Shown: piece after piece, positions 34,577-45,500 of the stretch
How the letters are laid out: every line of letters starts with the position of its first letter
Position numbering within the stretch: the stretch's first letter is position 1
NCBI GenBank assembly: GCA_951799425.1
Contig: OX637403.1
Span: forward strand, 22,906,811-22,970,810
Direction of reading: 5' to 3'
DNA from: Ilex aquifolium
Taxonomy: Eukaryota > Streptophyta > Magnoliopsida > Aquifoliales > Aquifoliaceae
DNA length: 64,000 nucleotides
The notes under the pieces: generated by a model
Database searches by the model: none
What the model was told of the DNA's origin: nothing
Seen by the model: the letters and a program-made list of their open reading frames with translations, nothing else
Position numbers and translations under genes: made by a program

Positions 34577-34736
34577 ACTTGGAATTAACGTGAGTGAAAA
34601 GGGATACAAACTAAGTGTAGAGCCCCCGTATATATAGTCAAATAGCAAAGGTACAATAAGAATAAACTAGGAAAAGAAAAACCATAATAAACTAGGAAAC
34701 GGTAAAACCCTAATAAATTAGGAAATAACTCCAACA
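34577..34736 (-). repeat. 5' LTR of copia 2
   Basis: Partner of 30154-30313, adjoining the primer site at 34563-34576. Confidence 0.85.
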
Positions 34737-34853
34737 GTCGTCAAAACGGATCAATTCCAAACAGACAAAAAAACATGTTCATTGATAAAGCAACTGAGCC
34801 TTCTTAAGCATTTCCCTTGCTATGTGATTCTGAATTTCTCTTTGTATTGTCAG

Positions 34854-34975
34854 GTTTAAAATAACACTTTGAATCCGGTTTGGAATCAAACATTTGACTT
34901 TGTTGTCGAGTACGAGTTACACGATTTGCTAATTTTAGAGGTCTGGGATCACGATACTTTTTTCAAACAAAAAAA
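34854..34975 (+). pseudogene. SYT4: SYT4-like exon 12, C2B, in-frame stop
   Basis: After the acceptor tgtcag it reads GTT TAA AAT AAC ACT, where relatives have a Val-x-Asn/Asp codon series. The TAA (34857-34859) is one base from Leu TTA. The rest is open and conserved: LNPVWNQTFDFVVEYELHD and EVWDHDTF (Ca2+ loop). The end FFKQK differs from the usual GKD, probably owing to drift near the donor AAAAAA|gtatta. Phase 2. Confidence 0.85.
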
Positions 34976-35401
34976 GTATTAGTTGTAGAATTCATTAAAC
35001 AGAAGAATTCTTATTCCACATATCATAGGAGAAAAGAAAGGTCCATTTCATATTGATTAGGTAAACTTCTGCTACTACTATCAGCAGATTACTCCATTGG
35101 TTGTTAAGCCTGTGCAAGGCGGTGACCTAACACGCCTGATAGTAACTGATGTTTTTAGATCAGATTATTAACGGGATGTTGTTTGATTCAACATTTTTAT
35201 GATGGCTTCAATTTTCTTTGGCAAGCTCTTTTTTGGTGATCAGTTTCTACAATCAAATGCTACATAAATCATTATATCAATTCCCGAACACTAACACATA
35301 CAATCTACAGATCTATGTAGTTATTAGGCACTGTGATCTTGGTTTCAAACTGTAATAACCATGGCTTCCTGATTCTATTTTATCGGTTATACTAATTTCA
35401 G
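34976..35401. other. SYT4 intron 12
   Basis: Short intron with acceptor atttcag. Nothing else was recognised. Confidence 0.6.
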
Positions 35402-35561
35402 CTACATGTCTCTGGAAAAGTTGGGAAGATGCATTATGACACTCACCAGGGTATTACTAGAGGGGGAATATACGGACACATTCTCCCTAGATGTGGCTAA
35501 AAAGGGAAAGCTAAATTTGCATCTCAAATGGACACCACAACTAGTACTCCGAGAACCTTGA
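35402..35561 (+). CDS. SYT4: SYT4-like exon 13, C2B end and stop
   Basis: It encodes YMSLEKLGRCIMTLTRVLLE and then KKGKLNLHLKWTPQ, ending LREP and TGA. The LKWTP ending is SYT4-like. SLEKL is a 5-residue insertion relative to the usual YxGRC in this position. Confidence 0.88.
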
Positions 35562-36282
35562 TTCATTAGAGCCAATGCAGCACATTTCCAACGTACCAGA
35601 TTTCATGTTGTAAGCATTCTTGCAAGTTATCTGGGCATAAAGCCTGCAAAATTTCCAGAACGCGTGCATGGGATGAACTTCAACAATGATAGAACTAGAC
35701 AACCAAGAAATTTCTGGACAGTTGCTAATGTTGTTGTATTTTGCAACAGTAAGAGGCAAATGAAGAGGAACAAATATTGAGATCCCACATTTTCAAGTTG
35801 TTTATTCCCAGTTTCCACATACAATAAGAATTTCTTCTTCTTCTTCTTGTATAGTTGAGTATTACAGGAAAATTGATATTCTTTTGTATGATTATATTTT
35901 GATGAGAAATCCTAAAACATTTGGGCATTTGTGATTTCTGACTTGTATTTGGTTTTATTTTTCCTCTTACCAGCCCTTTGAATTCTGGACCAGAACCAAA
36001 ATTAATAAGCAGATTGCATTGCAAGAGTTACCCTAGTGTTATATAGGGCACTGCTATCTCAATAAGAGATGAAATCAAGAATTTATATTAAGGGGGCCCG
36101 AATAGTGATCGAATCAACAATATTATTCAATCATGCTATTTAATAAATTGCCATTAATGTTGAATTTTTTTGTTATATAGAACATATAAAAATCAATTTT
36201 TTCACGATAAATTAAAGTATTATATTTTTTTTTTGGATTCTTGAGACAGCAGTATGGTGTTTGATAAAATATGTTTAAAATT
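35562..36282. other. SYT4 3' flank
   Basis: It contains a (TTC)n stretch at about 35829-35848 and no gene. A polyadenylation site cannot be assigned. Confidence 0.5.
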
Positions 36283-36287
36283 AAAGT

Positions 36288-36529
36288 TGTTGTGAAAGTA
36301 AGAAAATTGTATAGATTACAAATAAAACATAGAGAATATATATGCTAGAGAAAGTACTCAACTTGTGTGTATTCCTCAATGTGGTGAGAACCTCCTTTTA
36401 TAGGACTCAAATCATAATGGTCATCAAATACAATATTAACTCTAGGTGGAGTTATAGAGTCAAATATTAACACCTATTAAATTAGTAGGGTAGAGTTCAT
36501 TCATATCTATATGCAATAGACTTACAACA
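36288..36529 (-). repeat. 3' LTR of the old copia
   Basis: 242 bp, TGTTGTGAAAGTAAG...ACAACA on the plus strand, next to the purine tract. Confidence 0.8.
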
Positions 36530-36687
36530 CTCCCCCTTAAATGACTACTATGCTAAGATAATATGCCTCGTTAAAACCTTGCTAGGAAAACCCTGTGGGA
36601 AAAAAACCTACGAAGGAAAAAGAGTACATATTCAAATGAATCTTAGAATAGTATTGGACGCACTGATGTTTCCTCATTAAAACCTTG

Positions 36688-38330
36688 TTAGGAAAACCTA
36701 ATCGAACAAAATCTAGACGAAGAAAAAAGAATACAACGTGCATATGTCATGTATCTTGACGTGGATACTCCCCTTAATGAAAATCTCCTGTGGTAAGAAA
36801 TTAATTTCTTAAACATTGATGATGATAAAGTTTTAGTGAATAGATTTGCAAGATTGTCACTAGATCGTATCTGCTTTACTTTAATTTCATGACTTTGCTG
36901 AAGTTCATGAGTGTAGAAGAACATTAGCGAAATATGCTTGGTTCTATCACATTTGATAAACCCTCCTTTAATTTGTGCAATGTAAGCAACCTTATCTTCA
37001 TATAAGGTTATTGGTGAATTTATAATCAAAAGAAACCTGCATGTAAGAAACCACACACATTCGTGGTTCGCTTCATGAAGTACAAGTATCTCAGAATGAT
37101 TTAAAGATGTAACAATCAAAGTCTGCTTCGTAGATCGCCATGAGATCGATGTGTCACCACATGTGAAAACATACCCAGTTTATGAACGAGCCTTGTGGGG
37201 ATCTGATAAGTATCCAGAATCTACATATCCGACTAACTGTGGACCATTGGCTGATTGATTTGAGTACAACAAACCCAAATCTATAGTTCCACGAAGATAG
37301 TGTAGGACATGTTTTATGTCATTCCAATGTCGTTGAGTTAGTGTAGAATTAAATCTTACCAAGAAGTTGATTGCAAATATTATATCAGGCCTAGTACATT
37401 GTGCTAAGTATAACAAAACACAAATTGCATTTAGGTATGGTACTTCATAACCAAGAAGCATTTTATTTTCCTCCTTAGGACAAAAAAAGTCCTTATTGAC
37501 ATCAAGAGATCAAATGACCATTGGAGTACTTAACGAATATGTTTTATCCATATTAAACCGCTTCAGGACCTTTTCGGTATAGGTTGTTTGATGAATAAGA
37601 ATTTTGTTTAACGTATGCTCGATCTGTAGACCGAGACAGTACTTTGTTTTTCCAAAATCTTTCATATCAAATTATTTTTTCAAATATTCAACAGCTTTTA
37701 TCAACTCTTCAAAAGTTCTAATCAGATTCATATCATTAACATATACTGCAATGATGACAAATTCATATTTTGATTTCTTAATAAATACATTCGGGCATAT
37801 GGGATTGTTAACATACCCTTCCTTTATCAAGTACTCACTGAGATGGTTATACTACATTCTTTCAGATTGTTTTAATCCATAAAAGGATCTTGTCAGCTTA
37901 ATTGAGTACATGTTGCGTGGTTTTGATATGTTTACTTCAAACAATTGCAATCCTTCAGGGACTTTCATATAAATATTAGTATCTAACTTTCCATATAAAT
38001 ATGTAATTACAATGTCCATAAGATGCATGTCGAGTCCTTCTGAGACTGCTAGACCAAGAAGATACCGAAATGTAATTACATCAAGTACTGGTGAATATAT
38101 TTCTTCATAATCAATTCCAAGTTTCTGCAGGAACCCTTGCGCTACTAGGTGCGTTTTATATATTGTGATCTCATTTTTGTCATTCTTTTTTCTCACAAAA
38201 ACCCATAACCAACAAGTTTTATATCATTAGGTGTTAGGACTACACGTCCAAACACTCCACACTTTGCAACAGAATCCAATTCCACTTGGATTACTTCTTG
38301 CCATTTTGGTCAATCATGTCGATGTCGACA
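36688..38330 (-). pseudogene. old copia RT-RNase H remnant
   Basis: Read on the minus strand in several frames: an RT start (WPKWQEVIQVELDS near 38300); KTHLVAQGFLQKLGIDYEEI and FYGLKQSERM (38196-37852); CTRPDIIFAINFL and HWNDIKHVLHYLRGT (37461-37180); RNase H end TKHISLMFFYTHELQQSHEI and SSDNLANLFTKTL (37119-36688). Stops and frameshifts separate the blocks. The DD catalytic box near 37740 is not in an open frame. It is clearly copia pol and long inactive. Confidence 0.82.
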
Positions 38331-38459
38331 TTCATCTATTATGCGTGGTTCGAGATCATCATCATTCAAGATTTCAATAGTTACTATATCATTGATGACC
38401 ATTTTTGTGTGATCTCACACTTCATCTATGTATGCATACTTAATAGAAATTTATTCATT

Positions 38460-38950
38460 TGCAAATATCTATATCTCTTCAGGAGTTTGTGTCTCTTCAG
38501 GGACTTTCCTTTTCAGGGGTTATTATTTGAGATGATGTGGGTGCATTTTTATTTTCTACTTCAACAATTTTTTCTTGAGTTGTGTGTGGTTTTCCTTCAG
38601 GAGCTGAATTTTTTAAACCTATGTGTCGACCATGCTTCAGGCGTGTAAGAAAGTTCACGCCGTTCTTCAAGTGACATATTTCCTCCCCCTAATGACGGGA
38701 AGAGTGTCTAGTTTTCCTTTCATACTTATATATAACTTCTTGAGACCTCATTATTTTTTAGGTACTTTTGTCTTTGCAGGAGATGCCTCTTCAGGAGATT
38801 TTAGTTTACAAATTTTGAACTAATCAATATTTTTGTTGCCTACTTTGTAGGTGTGGCCTCTTCAGGATTGCCAACTTTTTTATGCAACTTCCATTGTATC
38901 TTTTTCTTTGATCTCTTCAGGAGTATCAATATCTTTTATGGATGCCTGGT
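38460..38950 (-). repeat. degenerate CTCCTGAAGA-type repeat in old copia
   Basis: The word 'tcttcagga' recurs at least six times on the plus strand between 38476 and 38925. On the minus strand this would give an acidic P-E-E-rich linker between gag and RT where protease and integrase should be. Confidence 0.5.
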
Positions 38951-38954
38951 AAAG

Positions 38955-39484
38955 ATCCACCAAATGTTTGGACATAAGATAGAAACGTGACCAATGTCCT
39001 TTCATACCACACCTCTAGCAAACTTCTTTATAGTTCTTGGTGGTTTATTCAGCAAACTCTTTTCTTTATATTGTTGTGCATCTTTGTTTGCCCACTTCTG
39101 GTGGTGAGGTGTATTGTTATGACCACGGTATCGATTATCGTTTCGATCACGCGCACATTTATTACCACGATCATGGTATGAGGTGGCATTCGCTTCAGGA
39201 AATACTGTAGAACCGGTCAGGTGAGATTCGTGGTTTTTCATCAAAAGCTCGTTATTTTGTTCAGTCACAAGAAGACATGATTTCATGTCAGAGTATTTAG
39301 TGAACCTGCGCTCTCTATATCGCTGCTGCAAGAGCACATTAAAGGCGTGAAAAGTAGATAATGTTTTCTCTAACATGTCTTTATTAGTAATTGTTTCTCC
39401 ACATAGTGTCAATTGTGAGTTGATTTTGAATAGCGCCGAATTATGATCGCTCACCTTTGTAAAAATCTTGCAACTCAGGTGCAT
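38955..39484 (-). pseudogene. old copia gag remnant
   Basis: A 160-codon minus-strand frame (MHLSCKIFTKVSDHNSALFK, then LSTFHAFNVLLQQRYRERRF and SDMKSCLLVTEQNNELLMKN) matches the C-terminal half of a copia gag of the UBN2 type. It is followed after a stop by a decayed zinc knuckle readable as KDIGHVSILCPN. The N-terminal half of gag is shifted or missing. Confidence 0.7.
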
Positions 39485-40117
39485 CCATTCATGTTGAGCA
39501 TTTGGAAGTAAAATGATCTTTTGGTGGTTATACCGTTCCTTTAATTTATCTCAAAGGACAAGTGGATCATTTGGAATGGTGATGATAGAGGAATATCATT
39601 GTCTTTTAGCGCTCTTGCAGGGATGCGCCATTTTCTTCTTTGATAGTATCACCAAGATTCATAACTATCAAAAGGTTCTCAGCTTCAAGAATCCAAAAAA
39701 GATAGTTGTTGCCCAAAATATTAAGAGCGATAATCTCAAGTTATGCACATTATTTAAACCACGGAACTGAAACAAATAATAAATAAACACAGGGATATTG
39801 ATACTCAAAACAAGAATGCAAAAATCTCATGCATAATTTTGGTATAATTCAGACAGGTTAAAAGAATTATATAATAATCTATCACTCCCTTTTCTGGAGA
39901 CCGTAATATGAAGACCAAATACTCTTTGAGAGGGCCAAAACTTGTAATCAAACTTCTTTAATTTGTGCATGGACAATTATAGAATAAAAAAAAATTGATT
40001 CTTTTAAAAGAAATTTACCTGAAATTTTTAAGTCCAAAGAGAATAAAAATCTAGCACTTTTCTCAAATTCACTTGAACAATACCTGAAAATCAAATTCAC
40101 TTGAACAATACTTGAAC
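39485..40117 (-). other. old copia 5' region up to the chromovirus insertion
   Basis: Decayed gag start and leader. The chromovirus duplication TGAAC is at 40113-40117. Confidence 0.5.
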
Positions 40118-42496
40118 TGTAACGCCCCAAATACCACCCTGGACGGCATTACATTATGAAACCATTCATGTCATGAGAGCAACTAAATATATATATCCAT
40201 CAAATAAGAAACCTTCTTAATTTAACAAAAATTCGGGCAGAGTCTCCTTCGTACGGGGAGCTCTCCCACAACTCACAACCTGTACATTTATAATACCTTG
40301 ACCACACCGGGTCTATCTAACCATCAAATCCAAAATATTTCATTCACCATATATACTATCCACAACAATCATCCCAAAAGAATAAGCCAAACTAAGGCCA
40401 TTACAACCCAAAAGAATTACATGAATATATTGCAGCGGAATTTCAAAAGAAACTAGACTTTACAATGCTTGTACATATTGGTTCCTAGTCTAGTACAAAA
40501 ATAAAAGGGGCATCTCTAAATGTCCCACTCGGGCTCCAGGTACCCCTCGAATGAGGCTTCCCCAAGGCCCGGCTCATTAGCGCCAAGCTCCTCCTCTATA
40601 GCATAATCTGAAAAATGTTAATTGTAGGGGATGAGCACGAAGCTCTGTAGCAAAATCTTTCCAAACTCAAACAAGGTTTAGGAAAGCATATAAAACAGTC
40701 GGACTCATTTTCACAAATAGCATATATAACATTTTGAAGGAAAAGCACGACATTTTAAATAGATCTCAAGTTTAAATAGCAATAGTAATTTAAATGAACA
40801 GTAAAAGAAACCAAGATCCATTACAATCCATTTTCCAAAATATAAACCATTTTCCCACAAAACCTTGTGGAATCCCATACTCCCACAAGTTCTTGTAGGA
40901 AACCATTTTCCAGTACAATGCATGATAACCCACACCGTATGTCCGACACAACCCACGTTACTAATCCGTGATCATTAGTGATAGGAAAAGTTCATACCCA
41001 CACGGCGTAAGAAGGCGTCTACCCACTCCGTGTGGTAGGAAAAGTTCATACCCGCGTGACATAGAAAGACGTCTACCCACTACATGATACCCGGTCAATA
41101 GTAATCCATGTTCGTATCGTACAACCACGCAAGAGGTAAAATACCAACAAGTATCTCACATAACCAACCATTACACAAATCCCCAATTTACAAGCAATTT
41201 CCTCAATTAACAAACAATTCCATAAACCCCCAATTTTCATAAGTTGTGGTACCAAGAGTAATATAAGAAAATGTACAAGAGATCATCATAAATACCATTT
41301 TGTTGTTCAATATGAAACACTAAAGTTTTGAAATCAAGAATATGGGAGGAATTAAAAGAACAATTCATTTTTCTTAAAACTAGGGTTTGAGAATGAAAAA
41401 GGTACCTTTAATGGTTACCCAATTACCACAATGTTTAAAACATGGCAATAAATGCAAGAGGATCAAGAATCAAGTAATAATAGCAAGTATATATGATTTT
41501 GAACCAAAAGAATACATATAATTTAATCCTAGCCTCAATGTAAGAGAATAGAAAGAAATCTCCTACTTTTTTAATCCAAAGCTCAAAGCAAAGACCCAAG
41601 CTTTAAGGACTCCCTTAGTCCCTTTTCTTGCTCCCTTGTTACTTTCTCCTAGGGTTCCAAGAGATTTGAGTGAGAGTGAAGTGAAAGTACAGAAGAGAAA
41701 ATGGGGTGGAGAAGGGGGTTCTTGAAAAGCTAGGGTTTGATTTCATTCAAGGTGTAAATCTCTCTTGATTTTTGTGTTTTTCTCTTCCTCTCTCTCTCTA
41801 ATGGTTTCTAGGGTTTCAAGTGGTGTAATGAGGCTTAAGGAGGCGGCATTAAGTATTTATAGTGGAAGAAATGGAGAAATACCCGAAGTCGGATCGGGCT
41901 GGGCTTTATCGGGCGTACCGGTACGCGTACCGGTACGGTTTAGCTACTGGAGTTCGGCGTACCGGTACGGTTTGACTGCCAGATTTTTGTTTCAACTTCC
42001 AGTGCGATTTTGACCCATTTAGAGGTCGAATTGGAAAATTTTTATGAGATTCACTTTTGTAGCCCTAGATGTCTACTATCTACTGTAAAAATTTCAGATC
42101 AATTGGATATAAAGATAAAAATTTATGACCAAAATACTAGAAGGTGTCCCAACTCCTTTTTACCCAAATTTTCTCTAAGTGTGTTTTCACTCCGGAATAC
42201 TTCCTAGCTTCCAATACACCCCATATTACCTCTCCCAAGGTTGTTTGACCTTCCGGATTCAATGGACACATTATTTTGACCTAAAATTATTTAGAAATTC
42301 CTTTAATCACCCTTTCCAAGTTTAATCGTCTTTGAAACTCCAACTTCCCAATCCGTATGCATCTCTAGCATTTCTCCTATTATTACAACCCATATAGCTC
42401 ATTCTTACATCATTACACATGTCCACATTTTTACATTAATTATTTACTATATATATCTATATACATATCTATAAAAGAAAAATACGGGGTGTTACA
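40118..42496 (-). repeat. 3' LTR of the chromovirus
   Basis: On the plus strand it runs TGTAACGCCCC...GGTGTTACA. A minus-strand TATA box (ctataaatact, 41852-41862) has CGTACCGGTACG palindromes at 41914, 41926 and 41958 upstream of it. A ~53-bp tandem duplication with 'taggaaaagttcataccc' lies at about 40977-41084. The frames 41765-42013 and 42010-42207 are within the LTR and not genes. Confidence 0.92.
41852..41969 (-). promoter_or_regulatory. chromovirus LTR promoter with CGTACCGGTACG palindromes
   Basis: Three 12-bp palindromes (two directly abutting) lie 52-107 bp upstream of the TATA box on the minus strand. The other LTR has the same arrangement at 49044-49099. Confidence 0.65.
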
Positions 42497-42520
42497 ATCC
42501 ACCCCCCTTAAAGAAAGTTT
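42497..42520 (-). other. chromovirus polypurine tract
   Basis: On the minus strand ctttaaggggggtggat abuts the LTR start TGTAACACC. Confidence 0.8.
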
Positions 42521-42537
42521 CGTCCTCGAAACTTACC

Positions 42538-45500
42538 TCAAGTAGCGAAGATGTACGGGTACTTCTCTCGCATTTCTAGCTCCGGTTCCCAAGTAGCTTC
42601 TTCCACTCCATGGTGTTGCCACAAAACCTTCACTAGTCGGATGACTTTGCTACGGAGTACCTTCTCTTTGGCATCGAGAATCTTCAACGGTTGTTCTTCA
42701 TAGGTTGCTCCCTCTTGAATTTCAATATCTTCCAAGTTTACGACCGGCGTTGCATCCGATTGACACTTTCTCAACATCGACACGTGGAACACGTCGTGTA
42801 CCTCAGACAACTGAGCTGGTAATCGCAATTGATACGCCGCTTTGCCCACCACTTTGATCACTTCAAATTACCCGGTATATCTTGGCGCTAACTTTCCCTT
42901 CTTGCCGAATCTAAATACTCCTTTCTTGGGCGACACTTTGAGAAATACGTAGTCTCCCACCTTGAATTCTAAGGGTCTTCGTCTGTGGTCCGCATAGCTC
43001 TTCTGTCTACTTTGCGCCGTCCGTAGCCTCTCTCGGATGAGTTGAATCTTCTCCGTAGTTTCTCGAACAATGTCCGGTCCCAACAAACTACTCTCGCCGG
43101 CTTCTAACCAACACGTCGGTGATCGACATGGTCTTCCATACAATGCTTCATACGGTGCCATCCCAATACGTTCCTGATAGCTGTTGTTGTAAGCAAACTC
43201 CACCAACGGTAAGTGGTCGCTCCAACTCCCCTTGAAGTCCAACGTGCAAGCGCGTAACATATCCTCCACAATCTGTATCACCCTCTCGGATTGGCCATCC
43301 GTTTGGGGATGAAAAGCGGTGCTGAAGTGCAACTCTGTTCCCATAGCTCTTTGAAGACTTTGCCAAAATTGCGCTACGAAGCGAGAATCACGATCCGACA
43401 CAATGGATAGTGGAACTCCATGCATTCTCACTATCTCGCGAATATAGAGCTTGCTCAGGGTCTCTAACGTGTCGGTGGTCTTCATACCCAAGAAGTGAGC
43501 GGACTTGGTGAGTCTATCAACAATGACCCATACGGCATTATGCCCTCGTGAAGTCCGTGGAAAGCCTGACACAAAGTCCATGGTGATGTGATCCCACTTC
43601 CATTCTGGGATAGGCAAGGACTGTAGGACTCCTCCTGGCCTTTGATGCTCAATCTTCACCTGCTGGCACACCGCACATTTTGCCACATACTTGGCCACAT
43701 CTCGCTTCATTCCCCTCCACCAGTATTGACGCTTCATGTCCCTATACATCTTTGTGCTACCGGGGTGGATAGCAAACTTGGAGCGATGACACTCTCCAAG
43801 TATTTCCTCCTTTAGAGACGAATCATTGGGAACACATAACTTCTCCCCATATCTCAACTCTCAATTCTTCCAAGACCATCCTTCAATCGCTTCTCCATTC
43901 TCCAATCGGGCTCTAATCAAATCGAGTTCCGAATCGAGGCATTGTAACTCCACCACCCGTTGCAGAAGTGTCGATTGAGCTACAAGGTTAAATAGATAGG
44001 GTTGATACTCCGGTCCATCCACCCATAGCTCGTACTTCCCCAATGCATCAATCATTTTCCACCTATTTACCGCAAGAGAATTGATTTCACCCCGAGACTT
44101 CCTGCTAAGAGCGTCGGCAACTACATTGGCCTTCCCCGGATGGTAGTTGAGCGTGAACTCATAATCTTCCAAGTACTCAATCCACCTTCTCTGCCGGAGA
44201 TTCAAGTCTTTCTGTGTGAAGATATACTTGAGGCTTTTATGGTCCGAGAACACTTGAAATTTCTCCCCGTATAAATAACATCTCCACAACTTAAGAGCAA
44301 ACACCACCGCAGCCAGTTTCAAGTCGTGTGTGGGATAATTCTGCTCATGCACCTTGAGTTGCCTCGAGCCATAAGCCACTACCTTCCCTCCTTGCATTAG
44401 AACGCATCCCAAGCCTCGTAGTGAAGCATCGGTGTAGACATCGTAGCCTTCCCCACTACTCGGAATAATGAGGATAGGTGCCGTCGTCAACTTCTCCTTC
44501 AAGGTGCGAAAGGCTAGCTCACACGCTTGAGTCCACACGAATTTTTCTCCCTTCTTTGTAAGGCGAGTCATCGGCATCGCAAGCTTTGAGAACCCTTCTA
44601 CGAACCTCCGATAGTAACCTGCTAAACCCAAGAAGCTACGGATCTCGGTCACATTCTTCGGTGGTTCCCATTTCATCACGGCCTCAATCTTTGCAGGATC
44701 AACCGCTACTCCTTGCTCGGACACAACATGGCCAAGGAACTTCACCTCCTTCATCCAAAACTCACACTTGCTTATCTTCGCATATAACTTATGTTCTCTC
44801 AATGTTTGTAGCACAATAGAGAGATGACGAGCATGTTCCTCCTGAGTTTGTGAGTAAATCAATATGTCATCAATAAACACAATGACAAATTGATCGAGGT
44901 AAGGCCGGAAGACTCTGTGCATCAAATCCATGAAGGCTGCGGGGGCATTAGTCAATCCGAACGGCATCACCGTATACTCGAAATGACCATACCGGGTACG
45001 GAAAGCAGTCTTAGGAATATCCTCCTCCCTAATCCGCAGCTGATGATACCCCGTGCAAAGATCAATCTTGGAGTAATACTTCGAACCCTTCAACTGATCA
45101 AATAAGTCATCAATTCTCGGCAACGGATACTTATTCTTCACGGTAACCCGATTCAACCTCCGGTAATCCGTGCACAACCGTAGAGTCTCGTCCGTTTTCT
45201 TCACAAAAAGGACTGGGGCTCCCCAGGGTGAAGTGCTTAGACGGATAAACCCAATCGCCAACAAATGATCCAATTGTTTCCTTAGCTCCTTCAATTCCAA
45301 AGGTGCCATCCGGTAGGGAGCAATGGATATGGGTTCGGTTCCTGGATAGAGATCAATCTTGAACTCAATCTCCCTTTGTGGAGGTAACCCAGGTAATTCG
45401 TTAGGGAAGACATCCGGAAAATCCGATACTATCAACACCACGTCCCCATGAGATTTATCCAGATCATCTCCCATTAAGCTGGCTAAGAAACTCAACTGGT

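Larger units (their letters stand above)
30154..34736 (-). mobile_element. Ty1/copia element 2, gag-deleted, in SYT4 intron 11
   Basis: The 160-bp LTRs (30154-30313 and 34577-34736) differ at four positions. The element is flanked by a perfect GTCGT duplication (30149-30153 and 34737-34741). On the minus strand the primer site reads TTGGTATCAGAACC, one base off the copia 1 site. It is the same family as copia 1, inserted in the opposite direction relative to SYT4. Most of gag is deleted, making it non-autonomous, but its RT still has YVDD. Confidence 0.92.
11751..35561 (+). pseudogene. SYT4: SYT4-like synaptotagmin (SMP + C2A + C2B), disrupted
   Basis: Thirteen exons reconstruct a plant synaptotagmin of about 567 residues, about the length of Arabidopsis SYT4: an N-terminal membrane segment, an SMP lipid-binding domain (exons 2-8), C2A (exons 9-10) and C2B (exons 11-13). 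The family tethers ER to plasma membrane, with the C2 domains binding Ca2+ and phospholipid. Intron phases match at every junction. The ending (IMTLTRVLLEGEY... then LKWTP) and the N terminus favour SYT4 over SYT5. Lesions: a solo LTR in exon 2 (12156-14217); donor sites of exons 2 and 4 apparently each missing one G of AG|GT; an in-frame TAA in exon 12 (34857-34859). Three more LTR insertions lie in introns. All other exons are open, so loss is recent, or some lesions are assembly errors. Confidence 0.85.

Noticed and set aside
41765..42207. Open frames repeated at 48895-49337
   Set aside because: They are the two chromovirus LTR copies.
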